Part shown: positions 1-12,000 of the stretch, one piece after another
Numbering within the stretch: the first letter of the stretch is position 1
Layout: every line of letters starts with the position of its first letter
From: Mucor racemosus
Lineage: Eukaryota; Mucoromycota; Mucoromycetes; Mucorales; Mucoraceae
Assembly: GCA_027405735.1 (NCBI GenBank)
Contig: JAPEHQ010000012.1
Span: 1,426,001-1,490,000, forward strand
DNA length: 64,000 bases
Reading direction: 5' to 3'
Translations under genes and position numbers: made by a program
The notes under the pieces: generated by a model
What the model was told of the DNA's origin: nothing
The model's input: only the letters and a program-made list of their open reading frames with translations
Databases searched by the model: none

Positions 1-228
1 ACTTGTAAACTATGCTTGGTAAAGGAAATTTTGCTAGGTCTACTTCCTAAGACATCAAAATAATAACCCGTATGCATATGACATGAAATGGACAGGGTAT
101 TGTAAGCACCAAAGTAGCCTTTGTTGCTACGATATACGGAGAACAAGTCTTTGTCATTGAATTTGTTCCTCTCAAGAACATCTTCTAATAATAAAAGATA
201 TTCTTTTATATTGTAGAATCTAAGCAAT
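1..228 (-). CDS. Coding-like frame running off the left edge, product not recognised
   Basis: On the minus strand one frame stays open from a stop near 228 to the window edge, about 75 codons. Codon use and composition look coding, in contrast to the AT-rich noise around it; short pieces read EDVLERNKF, DKDLFSVYRSNKGYFG and GYYFDVLGSRPSK. The only in-frame Met is internal, so this would be an internal or terminal exon, or a relic. I do not recognise the family. The neighbouring DNA (from about 480) is a dispersed repeat, so a transposon relic is a real alternative. Confidence 0.35.
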
Positions 229-477
229 CATACTCCATAGCCATTAATTACTTTTCTTTCTAATTCATCAATAAAAAATATATATTCACTTTACGATTTC
301 ATCTCGTTTGATTAAACTTACATTCTATAGTTTGCAAACTTCATTAACTGATACTCAGAAACAGTTATATTCCATAAGTCAAAATGGATTTTAATGTTTT
401 TTTGTAGGTATCTGGTCGAGCAAAATTTAAATATTCAAAAAATTGAATTTTCACAGCTTTCCATCTTCAAATTCAAA

Positions 478-1945
478 GCATGCCCTCTTTTCTATAGCTA
501 ACCTCATAATAAAAATTTTTAGGATATGCTTTAGACACTACTAAACAGACATAAATTGGTCGCATTATGCTACCTATTCCTAAATTTATTTTATATCTCA
601 CAAAAGACTCAAAAACGCGTAAAATTCACTGTTTCTTCCTTGAAAACTGGGTCACATTTTTCATCCCTGCTCTATTTTTTGTTTTCACTAAATAACACCA
701 AGAAATATTTATATGCCAATGTACCTGAGATGTTCAGCTTTAATCCAAAAACAAGTATCCAAAAATATCCTATTTTTTGCAGTTGGTATTAATTTTTTAG
801 TGCTAAGGTTTCAGATTTTTTACGCGTATTTTACTGCTAAAGGATTGAAAACTTTGAGTCTTTATATCTCTAGAAAAAATTAAGCTATACTAACACTTTT
901 TAATAATGAAGTTTACTTGTTTTAAAGCGCTCTATAACATATTTAAATATAAAAAAATTCTGAGCACTTTTATTTTTTTTTCATTTTTTTGGGCATTTCT
1001 ATAGTAGGTTTCAAAATATTGGTTACATTGAGCAACATTTTTTTTGCATTCATGTTGTTAAGCTCGTTAAGCTCTCTCGAACCCAATTTAGGTTTTTTCA
1101 AAATATTGATTTTTCGTGGAGATATCCTCAAAAATGTGTACAAAAAGGTACCTCCATTTCTAGCTTCCATTTTTCCCTTATACCCTCATCCCAAATTCTG
1201 AATCTGAAAAAAATTTGGACAAAAATATTGTTTTCTCTACCAAAAATGCAGCTAGAAAATTTTGCAATAGCTCGATCGATAGAAAATGTTTTGGCGCATC
1301 ATTTTCATTTATTATATTTTAAATATTTTTATAAAAAGTGATGTGTATCTTCAAAAAACCTTCAAAATTTCAATTGCATTTTACGCAAAATTTAATATGA
1401 AATGTTTGTCTGAATTTTATTTAGTTGGATGCAGAATTTAAAACTGTACAAAATCTGTTTAATATACTAGGTCGACTTACTTTGCAGTTCATGATCAATT
1501 AAACGATTTTGTTTTTTTCATCATTTTTCGTCCATTTTTTAAAATAAATTTTGGGACCCCGTTACTATAATGTTTAAGCTGTGATGAGAACTATTGTTTT
1601 GATTATCTCGACGAAAAATTAATATTTTTTGCTAAAACAAAAAATACAGAGTAGTTGAGAGTTGGATCTATCTTCTATCTTGTAAATACAGAAAATCAAA
1701 CCTGAATTTAGGTGCTCAATTTTTAATAATCAATTTTAGGCCAAACTTGGTCAGTGTTGGTCAATATGTCTGGCCAGTGGGCTTATATTCTGATGTTAAT
1801 ATTTCTATTTTCCAAGAGATATCAATGACCTATGGAGTAAAGGTACATGTTCTTTAAAGATTTTACGTGCTCGATTTAATATTGGGCGAAAACATTCGAA
1901 AACCACTTAAAAACCATTTGAAATCTACTTTTTACAACCGTAAAA
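478..1945. repeat. Dispersed repeat family A, copy 1
   Basis: This stretch matches 13934-15905 and 44935-51125 in the same orientation, with long blocks of near identity, for example around 1105-1170 and 1225-1290. It keeps the uninterrupted site that in copy 2 is split by a solo LTR (CTCAT at 503-507). A minus-strand frame (970-1170) shares its C-terminal part with longer frames in the other copies. No terminal inverted repeats or LTRs were found, so the element class is unknown. Confidence 0.8.
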
Positions 1946-1959
1946 AAATCGATAAAAAA

Positions 1960-3160
1960 AACCCGTATCTCAGTAAATTTTGATCCTAGTAATTTTTAAT
2001 TTTACATAAGGGTGAGTACGCATCTTTGGCATGCTGATATCAAAGGAGGACAACTTTCACAACCTACTGTGTGTCGAGAAAATCATCGCTAAAATTCGCC
2101 TATACTTATTGCTCATTTTTATTAAAAATAATTAAAAATACAAACTACTCTATGAATACTGATCCAAATAAACTGCCACTCTACATGGACATTAGTATAA
2201 ATAGGTGTTAAAAGTGTTTTAAATACCAGCTTCCATTGACCATTGTGCATTTGGTAAGTTTGAACAACAAGTTGGCTACCTGCTATTTTATATATGCCTA
2301 CTAATACGATCAGTATAAGCTCACCAGTTCTCGATAAATATGGACCCAAGTAACCTCCTATTGTAATAGCAGGTACTTCTAGTGTTGGTGAGAGTTTATA
2401 GATATATACAATCTTATTTATAGAAAGAATAATAATAAAAACTAGTAACATTTATCATGGAGAACGTAGGCTTTATTTCTAAAAAAAAACTAATGGTAAA
2501 AGGAAGAACAAGAGCTCCCAGGTCTTGCTGTAAAAGACTACTTATAAGAAATGATGTATCAACCCTTTTTATATATAATGAAGCTTATAGTACAATGTGT
2601 TCTACATCTTTTAATTTAAAGAAAGTCAAATATCAAGTTTTAATGTAAACAACTGTAAGCAAATGAGCACCACAAAAAGTATCAGGCAATCGTAGACCTT
2701 TGTTTCTTGAATGCATTAATTTATCAGATGGCCAGAAGTTAATAATAAAACAAATAGTTGACAGCGCTATCTGCTTGATACTTTTTAAATTTTCAAAAAA
2801 TTTAAATTTTTGATGGATTTCTTGATAAAACAAGGCCCTGAGATAGATAATTTGTCTAAATACAAACTTCGGTAGCAAAATAGATTGCATTTCTTTCAAA
2901 AAATTTATACGGTTATTATCAAATTTAATTTTAATGGAAATAATGCATTTAAGCCAGGTTTTAGAGTTTCTCAGTCATCTCAGGCTTTAGAAAAATAGAA
3001 ATAATATTATGCATGTATGATTTTGAAAAAAAGACAATTATATAATTTGGCGTAAAGGTTTAAGAAACGAATTTCTAAACTGCAATTTATTCAGTCAAAA
3101 ATAAATAATAATAATAGTGAAGATATTGTGTTTTTTTTAAAAAAATAAAGTTTTATGATC
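1960..3160. other. Intergenic, no supported gene
   Basis: AT-rich DNA downstream of the glucoamylase gene. A 109-codon minus-strand frame (2122-2451) and an 88-codon one (2633-2899) exist, but neither shows a recognisable domain or splice context. The 2122-2451 frame has a hydrophobic start and an interior that could be a relic exon; I cannot name it. Confidence 0.4.
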
Positions 3161-3164
3161 ACAC

Positions 3165-5198
3165 TTAAGCAGCAGGAGAACCAGCCTTTGCATAAGAAGC
3201 AGAGATCAAAGAAGCATGAGACCAAGTCAAATCGCGAGCACCTGTCATCAAACCATCAGAACGGCCAAATTGCTCGCTCATAGAACCATTGGTAGCAGCG
3301 TGGAATTTAGAGGTAGAAAAGAAAGCATCAGCAGCAACAGCCACTTTTTGAACCATGGTACTGAAGGTAGTGGTACCTGGAGTATAAGTAGTACCGACAG
3401 CAGCAGATGTATCAAATTTCTTGAAAAAGTTCAAGTTGACACTAGTAACAGTGACACCATTGTTATTGTACCATTCCTTGATAGCACGGTAGTAAAGTTC
3501 AGCAAAGGCATGAGTACAAATGAACCAAGGATTACCTTGAGAGTTGCCATTACCATTGTAAGTGTCCTCAGGATAACGACCAATGGCATTACCGAGATAA
3601 CCACCCAAATTGGAGTTTACAGAGTAAAGAGAAGCAAACTTGGATTCAATAGCAACGGCAGTAGCAAGCATCTTTTCGGAACCAGGAGTGTAGAAACCAT
3701 CTTGAAGACTACCAAGGTTAGCAGCAATCAAAACGGAAGCATCATAACCAGCTTTGCTGACACCGCTGGTAACACTTTGGCTGACAGACACATAGTTGTT
3801 GGTAGAAGACCAGAAGGTATCAATCTTGGTTTTGATGGAGGCAGCAGTGTTAGTATAGGTAGAAGCACGAGTGCTATCACCATTGCGAGTAGCAAAGTTG
3901 GCACCGCGGAGCAAACCCTTACGCATAACCATTAAAGTATAGAAGTGAACACCATTGACTTCTTCCCACAAATCGTAACAGCCATTAGACCAAGTAGAGA
4001 CGACATAATCCAAATCCTTGTAAATAGCAGGAGCAAGGGTACCTGTAACATAAGTAGCGTCGGAAGTTTGCTTGAGGATACTATCAGCAATCAAGATGAA
4101 GGTATCAGCACGTTCAGCAGGGCCATCATTTTGAGGTCTTCCCCAGGCACCGGTATAGCTGCTACCATCTGCATTGAACTTGGGCTCACCGAGACAATTA
4201 CAGGAAGTAGAAGCAGATTGACTATTAAGAGAAAAAGTAACATAGTTCTTCAAAATACCGAGAATGGTAGAATTTCCTGCCAAAGTAGTGTTATAATCGT
4301 AAGCAATGACATGAGAGACCAAAGCGGAATCACGAGTCCAGGCATAAAAGTAATCAGGATTGGCAGTAGATAAAGAAGCAGCAATGAAACCAGAAACTGC
4401 ACCGGCAGGGTTGACATTACGGAGCATAGCAAAACGACTGACAGAGGTTTGTCCAGTGATCCAAGAGCTAATGGTGGAATTACCAGTAGGGAAACCAGAA
4501 GGGACACTAGTAGGAACAGCAGTCGTAGTGGAAGAGCCATCAGTAGTAGTAGCAGTAGCAGTAGCAGTAGTAGTAGTAGGAGTAGGAGTAATGTTAGTGG
4601 TAGTGGTGGCCTTTGTAACTATAAGAAAGATGCAAGGTTTTGGATTAGTGCGACATGCGTATGCAACATGTGAAAATGTGATTACCTTGATAGTTTGCGC
4701 TACTATTGTTATCATAATAAGTGGTACCACTTACAACATACTAATACAAAATGTTGATATATGTATATATAAAATTAAAATAATAGAGCTTACCTTGACG
4801 TAGAATTGCTTGATACCACTGACAGGGGCACTGAAACTCCAATATTCGTAATTGCTACCATCAATAGCAGCAGTGTACGAAGCATCGATAGTGTTACCGT
4901 TGTTGTTCCAGTTATCAGATGCATCAGAGTAAATGACAGTAACTTTTTTTGTATAAGCAATATTTTGAATCTATCAGATTAAAAAAATAATTGAGCCCTA
5001 TATTCTTCCATGCTGCTTTGTAAATATTGATATATTGCTAAATCTTACATAAATCTGTCCAGATAAAGTAGTGCCATCCCAAGCGTAAGTCTTGACTTTT
5101 ACTTGAGCAGTAGTAGGGACAGTTTCAGCGACAACAGTAGCAGCCAAAAAACCAGCAAGAAGAAGAATTGGCTTCTTGAAGAAAGTAGAAAACCTCAT
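3165..5198 (-). CDS. Glucoamylase (GH15) with N-terminal CBM21 starch-binding domain
   Basis: Secreted exo-acting 1,4-alpha-glucosidase that releases glucose from starch ends. Four exons: 5198-5049, 4970-4794, 4740-4686 and 4618-3165, giving 611 aa, close to the roughly 600 aa of the Rhizopus enzyme. The first 25 or so residues are a signal peptide (MRFSTFFKK, then a hydrophobic run). CBM21 covers about residues 28-130 (SDNWNNNGNTI, NYEYWSF, TTYYDNN). A Thr/Ser-rich linker follows. The GH15 domain has TRDSALVSH near 222, GRPQNDGPAERAD, the general-acid segment DLWEEVNG near 344, and the base segment SEQFGRSDG near 576. All introns are GT-AG and short (53-78 bp). Domain order (binding domain first) is the Mucorales arrangement, opposite to Aspergillus. 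The long plus-strand frames over this gene are shadows. Confidence 0.95.
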
Positions 5199-5265
5199 TT
5201 TGAGAAAGAAGAGCTTTTTTGTCTGATGAAGATGAAAAAAAAAGTGAGGAATCTTGATGAAATGA

Positions 5266-5280
5266 ATCCTTTATATAGTT
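5266..5280 (-). promoter_or_regulatory. TATA box of the glucoamylase gene
   Basis: On the minus strand the sequence reads ACTATATAAAGG about 70-80 bp upstream of the ATG at 5198, a normal position for a TATA element in this group. Confidence 0.55.
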
Positions 5281-5309
5281 TTTTAAAGAATTGTTATTTC
5301 TGAACACTT

Positions 5310-6855
5310 AATTGAACCTAGAAACTTAATGTTTGTGCAGTGTTTTGCAAAATACAATAGCAATTATGTGCGTTCAATATATAAAATAACCCAAGCACAA
5401 GCACAACACAGAAAGAGAGCCCAGAAACTGTTCATAACATCTTGAATCCCGCATTTTTCAATATTACCCAAGTACAAGCAAGTGTATTAAATTCATATAA
5501 TGGTATATTGATATGCAATAGCACATTACTATTCAGAGGTTTTTTGATCGAATGTACGTAACACAAAATGGCAAAGATTCATGATGCACAAAACCAAATT
5601 TTAAATGAAAAATTGATTTTCCCGCATGAAACAATACATTCCTTCTTCTCACCCCATTCTTTCCTTCTTCTTTTTCATCTTTCCAGCTAATTTTTCCGCG
5701 GATGATTGTGCAAATTAACATTCGTCACTAAAAAAAAAAAACTTATTATAATCATAAAAATTACTCAATAAGTAGCTTTGATATATGTAACAAGCAAAAA
5801 TTGCCTTTTTAAATTATGAAGTATTGAGTGTATGGATATAGTTAGTTGGAGGAAATATAAACAACTAATAGCTGGACAATTGCATTTAATTAAAATGCAT
5901 CTATTAAAAGTTACGCTTGCTCTGGGTATAGGAAAATAGTAATATTTTATTTTGTCGATATGAATAAATATACTGGGCACATACATAGGTATATACACAT
6001 GCATGATGAGTATTGCATAAACATGATGCATAATATATAATTTCAAATTATGTGTATTGATCAATCGCCAAGTCTTACTTTGTACTTGAACTTTATATGC
6101 GTATAAACCAATGGTAAGCCTTGGAAGCATCTTGCCATGTAACATGAAGATGGTTTATACAAATGTAACAGTTGCTCAAGATTAGATGCCTGGAACTTTT
6201 CTTCCGATTAAAAGTTTGAGGGATTAAGGAACCATTTGGATATTATAACATCTGTTATTATTTAATTAATAAACATACTACATATTTTACTCATAGTAAA
6301 TAGTACGAATACTAGCATTTATCCAACATCAAACTATTTACATTACAAATTGATTTATATAATTTGTGTACACCAACTCATAATTCCAGTTCTTTCCCGT
6401 TGGTCATAAGCTTAGGAAATCATTATTCTGGATTATCCTACAGTTGCAATTCATGTGGGTTACATTCTTATTTGATCATCTCATGTCAAGGATTTTTACA
6501 GATCAGATATTGCTAATACAAGCACTATTAGTAAGCAATATCAAATTTAAAGGCATAGTTGATGCAAAATATAGTTTAGTTAAAAGCATAAATGAACAAG
6601 AAACTATTTCTCGGTGTATTATTTGCCTAATTTCAAATAATTTCCTTTGTGTAATAATATGTACGTGGACCCCACTGAATAAATCATAATATATGAGAGT
6701 GTATTTTTCCTTGTAATTCCATTTTTAACCTGTGAAACCAGATGTTACTGAAATATACCTACTACATTGGTTATATACAAAAGAGACCTCTCATTTGTGT
6801 AATAGTTGCATAAAAAAGGTGCATATATTTTTATTTATTAGGTATAGAATATTAC
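5310..6855. other. Intergenic, no gene seen
   Basis: Between the glucoamylase promoter and the 3' end of the CotH gene. AT-rich; the short frames here (5533-5721, 5765-6145, 6444-6689) have no recognisable features. It should contain upstream regulatory DNA of the glucoamylase gene, but I could not define sites. Confidence 0.5.
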
Positions 6856-6858
6856 AGA

Positions 6859-8849
6859 TTAAGCACTAGTTGACTCATTGAAAAAAGTCAAAATATTGCT
6901 ACTACGAAGTGCAAGCCATTCAGTCAAAGATGTTGAAGAGTTTGTAGGACCATAAACACCAGCATAGAATGTAGTATCATCAACAGAGCTGCTGCTGCCC
7001 ATACCTGCGGAAGAGGAGCTACTGGCAGCAACACGTGTTAAGCTTTTATCCCAAGTAACATCTTCTTCCAACATTTCATACAATTGATTGATACGAGTAG
7101 TCAAAATATCAGGATTGACAAGAGCTTTAGTTATGTTGACAATCAAATTCTCAAATTCTTGCTTGAATTCAGGAACGAGGAGCAAACGAGAAGTCAAAGG
7201 ACGAGTAGAGAAATTGGGAAATTCAGAATAATTACCACTGTTCATCAATGTAGCATTACTGATGGAATTACCTATTTATACAAGCAGAAATGTTGGTATA
7301 TAGATCGTATTTTTATAGTGTGTAACTTACCCATAGTGAGATCAAAATCTTGACCAGAGAAAAGAATACGCTCATTGTCAAGATCGTCGTAAAGAATATA
7401 ATTGTTACCCATAGTAAAGTAACCATCAGAATCAGAAATAACAATCTCAAGAGCTAAACCACGCAAGAAACTAGTAACATCCATATATTCTTCCCAGAGA
7501 GTTACGGCAGAATCGTCGGATGTAACGTTGGATTGTTGAGAGATAAATTTAGTCAATTCAACAATTCTGGTATAATTAGCAGAGCCAGTTCTAGGATCTT
7601 CCTTAAGAGAATAATATGAAGTATAAAGTGTTGTATTATCACCGAGATAGCTCAAATCAGAAGAAGATCCTTGAACCATAGTTCCACCACCAACATCACC
7701 ACCGCCACCACCCATGTTACCGCTTGGGGCACTCATGGTTTGATTTTGTCCAGTAGCTCCTTCAGTTTGGTTTTGACCAGAGGGAGCACTCATTGTTGTA
7801 GAAGAAGAAGAAGAAGTATCTTGATCGCCACTTACATTAGCAACATACAGAGCGCCTTGATTGTACTTCTTTCCATTATTGAATTCATTCTTGGGCCAGG
7901 GGTTCTTAAAAACTTCGCCTAAACCAAAGAGACCAATAGCTTGATCATTGATATAGACACGAGCAAAACTGTATTCACTTGTAGGCATACCAATGGATTT
8001 TGCAATGTCATAACCTAACTCTTCTCTAATGTAAGAAGCATCAGTTGACATGGCTCTCAATTTGATACGGCGGTAGTCGTAAAGATCATCTGATTTTTGA
8101 AGCTTGACTTTGTATGAAAGTTTGGCATTGCTACGAGTAGAATGACCAGATATAGCAAGAGTAATATTTTCATAAGATTTGACATCTGAAGGACTATATA
8201 TAATGATCAAACATGTTAATATTGTAATCTAATAGATACTTTTATAAATGATACTGACCTGATATAAGCTAAAGTTAAGCCAGTAACATCGATATCAGAT
8301 TGTGCATTGGCATGAATATAATCGATGGCTGTTTGATTACCGGTAATATGAATAGTGGGAATTTCACCATCAATATGAAGATCGGAATCAATACGATTAA
8401 TAATTGGAAGAGCATCAATAATAGTAGGCAATTGATCGAGAGTTTTACTGTTCCAAGATCTACCATAATATTCATTCGATGTTTTACTGGAATTAGTGAT
8501 AGGATCACGAGAGAAACTTTCTTGCTCGATAATGTTGGTAGTATTGTCCTTGTCGAGAATGGCATACTTGTATGCTGTGCTTGCAATGGGTGCCTTGCCT
8601 TTATGAAGTAAAGTTGAAGCGTCATCGACACTGGTTAAGGGGTAAATTTCGTCATCTACAATGACACCAATAGTTTGGTTATCTGATACAAGTGAAACAA
8701 CCTTGTAAGTCATCTTGGAAGAAGCAGCTACACTAGCAATGCTAGCTGCAAGGAAAGATATAGCTATGTACAATTAAACAATATTAGAATACATGGTTAA
8801 AGAGAGTCAATATCTAGGGGAGAGGAGGTTTACCAATGGAAATTTTCAT
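6859..8849 (-). CDS. CotH-family spore-coat / invasin-type atypical protein kinase
   Basis: Four exons: a 16-nt first exon 8849-8834, then 8763-8259, 8193-7331 and 7271-6859, giving 598 aa. The splice from the micro-exon creates a clean signal peptide of about 20 residues. CotH kinase features: LRAMSTDASYIREELGYDIAK, VYINDQAIGLFGLGE, and the metal-binding GQDFDLTMG near residue 455. A low-complexity insert with Gly, Ser and Gln lies near residues 300-345 (QNQTEGATGQNQ, GGGGGDVGGG). In Mucorales, CotH proteins are secreted or surface kinases and some act as host-cell invasins. This one ends in a hydrophilic tail (FFNESTSA), without the hydrophobic GPI signal of CotH1-3 type invasins, so I infer a secreted or spore-coat form. 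The subfamily is not resolved. Confidence 0.92.
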
Positions 8850-8905
8850 AATGTTTATATTTAATTGTATTCTAACAATCAGGATCAATTCTTGATTTTG
8901 CTGCC

Positions 8906-8918
8906 CTCTTTTTATATT
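8906..8918 (-). promoter_or_regulatory. TATA box of the CotH gene
   Basis: Minus strand reads ATATAAAAAG about 60 bp upstream of the ATG at 8849. Confidence 0.55.
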
Positions 8919-8919
8919 G

Positions 8920-10850
8920 ATTTCAAAACGCATTGGGCTTTATTGATTTCATTTTAATTTGTTGATCTGACAATTAATCTGTGTGCCAAGTTTATAACTA
9001 ATCAGTCCGATTCCTTGGCTAACTTTATTGATCGCATAGAAATAACCTATTTACCGAGAATAAGCACTTGGTCCATGTTACATTCATTCTACTATTTTCA
9101 TTACGAGGTAATAAAACAACGATTTCATACGCATAATACCCGGGACTATACACATAAATAGGAGATGTAGCAAGGAGTCAAAATGTATTTGTTTAAAGTA
9201 ATTCAAACTTTTAGGTGTATATGAATTGATTAGATAGAACATTTAGCCTTTTACTCATCTCACAGATACCCGGCTACAAGATGCGTATTTTAATTGGCTC
9301 CAAAGTTCTTTGATTTTACCAAGTTTGTGTTTATAATGATCAAAAATGGGTCCCTTCCGCTTATAGCTTAGGCGTTTGCTGATCTACTGGTCATGGTAAA
9401 TAATTTATCTCAGAATATCCGATTTTTAGTATGTATCTTTCAGGGGGAATGTATACAATCCATCATTGTATCATATCAAAAGAACAATTAATTGACAACA
9501 TTGTACACATTGTATGAAAAGAAAGTACATGTACGGTATATGAGGACTTTTAAGCTAGACCGAAAAGTAAGGTTAGGAAATGCCAAGTGTGTACTATAAT
9601 ATGAATATCAAGTCAGATACAAACATGCCTTTTTAATAAAAAAAATGGGCTTCAAAGATTGCTTACTGAATCAATTTGAGTTAATTTGGAAGAAAAAAAC
9701 TAGCCATGCCTCCTTTCTGTATATATGCATACATAAGCAATATTAACATTGTTTTAATTTTGATGAAAAGAAAAAGTTTTAGCAAGTCTGTCGTGTAAAA
9801 TAGGCGATAGCCAATGGTTTGAATCAAACAAATAGCCAGTGAAAAGAGTACATTGGACATTGTAATGTTTTTTTTTTCAATTCAACAACCATCTTTTGAA
9901 CCATTTACCTAGGTTTAAGATTAATCAAATGGCCTGATCCGAAGCCGTGGATTTATTGCAAAATTAAAAATATATCAATTCCGACTTTCGAAAATCATCA
10001 TGCTGCCTCGTTTCACAATTTACGTAACCTATGCATGATTATTATACCATATGCATGCTCTAAAATACGACGAGATATAATACATATAAACTTCAATTTC
10101 ATAACAGGTTACATTTTGGGAATTATGAACGAAAGCAACTTTTTATTTTATAATACTACTTTTTCAAATGAATGACAAAAAAATATAAAAACATGAGAAA
10201 ACCAAATTCAAAAAACCTGAAAATGAAAAAATCTAAAATATTTTGAGTTCTGTTATAAATGCAGTTTTAGCATAAACTGATTTGAGAAAAGCTGGCTTTC
10301 ATGATTGTAAATCTTTAAGAGAAAAACGAGGTTTGTCAATTTATCCATAATTCACCTCATACGAGAAAAATATATCGCAGAAGAATGGAAACATGGTAAA
10401 GAAATGGCTTTTCACTTCAAAAATAGGGTGGTCAGACTATTATGACCTCCACTGAAGTTATTTTTTCAAGGAATAACAACAATGTTAAAAAATACATTGG
10501 TATACAGAAGGTGTTTTGATTAAATATTGTGCTGCTCTATAATGAATTGTTGTTACAGTAATTTCCACTTTGAATTCAGACATTTCAGGACGGTTTCCAG
10601 TTGAATTTCGGACGGTTGTAGTAGTACTTTATATTGAGACAAGACTCAAATGAAATCTATACACAATGAGAATGTAAATTCATAGAAATCGAAAATAAAT
10701 TTTAGATGAATAATATATTATTTCTAGACACTAGTTGGTCAATATAATAATTTACTTTTTATGAATCGTTCTGATAATTATAATTTGGCCATACTCAAAA
10801 TAATCAAGGTTAAGTATATTGTAGTTAAATTGCTGATATTACTGTATAAA
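8920..10850. other. Intergenic, no gene seen
   Basis: About 1.9 kb of AT-rich DNA upstream of CotH with no open frame of note and no repeat shared elsewhere in the window that I could find. Confidence 0.5.
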
Positions 10851-10856
10851 ACTAGC

Positions 10857-12000
10857 TGTTCAATATTGCTACGCTCATTTATGGCGTTGCCCTACGGGCT
10901 TGCTTTTGCAATTTTTTAATGAATGTATCATTTGACTGACAGCTCTACCTCGTTACGCTTGATTACTGTCTCTAGTCGAAAAATGTATGTTTTTATAACA
11001 AATATGAATAAGGTTTATAAATATCCTCTTTTTTTTAAAGAAAATTCTGATCTTTTCTTGGCATGCCCCTTTTTTTAAAAAAATAATTCATCTTTTGTAG
11101 TATATTATTAGAAAGTATCTGCTATCCCTCCTCTTCGCTCATTTGAACACGCAGACAATTATGTGTATGATTTAAAATGGTCTCCTACACATCCCACCTT
11201 GTTTGATATTGTAGATGGAACCAGCCAATTTAATTTATGAAATTTTACAGTAATAAACTTGAATCGAGTGGGTACAGCATCGTAGTTTCTTGAAAAAGTT
11301 CTCAAATGTCGTAGAATTTCTTACTTTTAAGACTTACAGGGCTTATAAGCGGAATATTAATTTCAAAAAATATTCTTGTCCAGCCCATCAATTTTGACAT
11401 TTTCCGATTTTTTTTTCTAATTTTGCAAATTTAGAGTTAATTATAATACCAATTATAAAAACAAAAAATATACACATGTACCAAATTTAGTGTTCTATTT
11501 GCTCAATAAAAAATAACAAACATTTTTATTGCAAAATATTACTTGAAAATTCTATAACCAAAAAACGGTTTTTGGGCCAAAAGTACAAATTTTCATTACT
11601 TAACATTTAATATTAAACTTTTATAAAATATGTATTACATATAGCTACAATTTTCTCTCACAATGTAGTATATTTAAACGTTGATTTTGGTATCAAAATT
11701 TGATTTTTCTGTTTTTTGATCAAAATCATGAGTGTTGGTAAGGATAAAATGAGTCCCCAAAAATGTCCGCTACAAAGTCTGAATTTTCAGACCGCACATA
11801 GTTAAATACACGAAAAGCTGAATAAATTTTTTTTTTTATTTAAAACTTGGAAATATCATAGTATAAAAGAGTTAACGAACAGTTCAGTTTTGCTACGCTC
11901 AATTACGGTGTTTCCCTGTAGACTAGATTTTTCAATTTTTTTTAATAAATGTATTATATAAAAGACATTTTTTCTATTAGGAAGATGTAGAAAAATGTAG
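10857..12000. repeat. Dispersed repeat family C, copy 1, bracketed by short direct repeats
   Basis: The body (about 11250-11990) matches 53080-53820 in the same orientation. The segment is bracketed by two diverged direct repeats of about 100-120 bp (from 10857 and from 11882) that share GCTACGCTCA and a following AATTTTTTAATGAATGTAT-like block; copy 2 has one such block at its right end (53697). The inside carries a fragment of a dynein intermediate chain gene (separate entry). Confidence 0.7.
11128..11242 (+). pseudogene. Captured fragment of cytoplasmic dynein intermediate chain (WD40 part)
   Basis: One frame reads SFEHADNYVYDLKWSP, then THPTLFDIVDGTSQFNL, before a stop. This is the WD-repeat segment of dynein intermediate chains, where VYDVKWSPTHPALF and VDGTG..DLWNLN are strongly conserved. 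The rest of the gene is absent: no N-terminus and no further WD repeats. The same fragment, with a different internal deletion, occurs at 52722-52975 in the other family C copy. I infer that a host gene piece was captured by the repeat. Confidence 0.7.

Noticed and set aside
1105..1135. GATATCCTCAAA in family A, similar to a U12 5' splice site
   Set aside because: It lacks the T-rich continuation and a TCCTTAAC branch site downstream, and is in no gene.
3216..4803. Long plus-strand frames across the glucoamylase gene (3216-3935, 3945-4373, 4360-4803, 4449-4673)
   Set aside because: They are antisense shadows of a well-supported spliced gene. Their Ser- and Val-rich content mirrors the Thr/Ser linker on the other strand.
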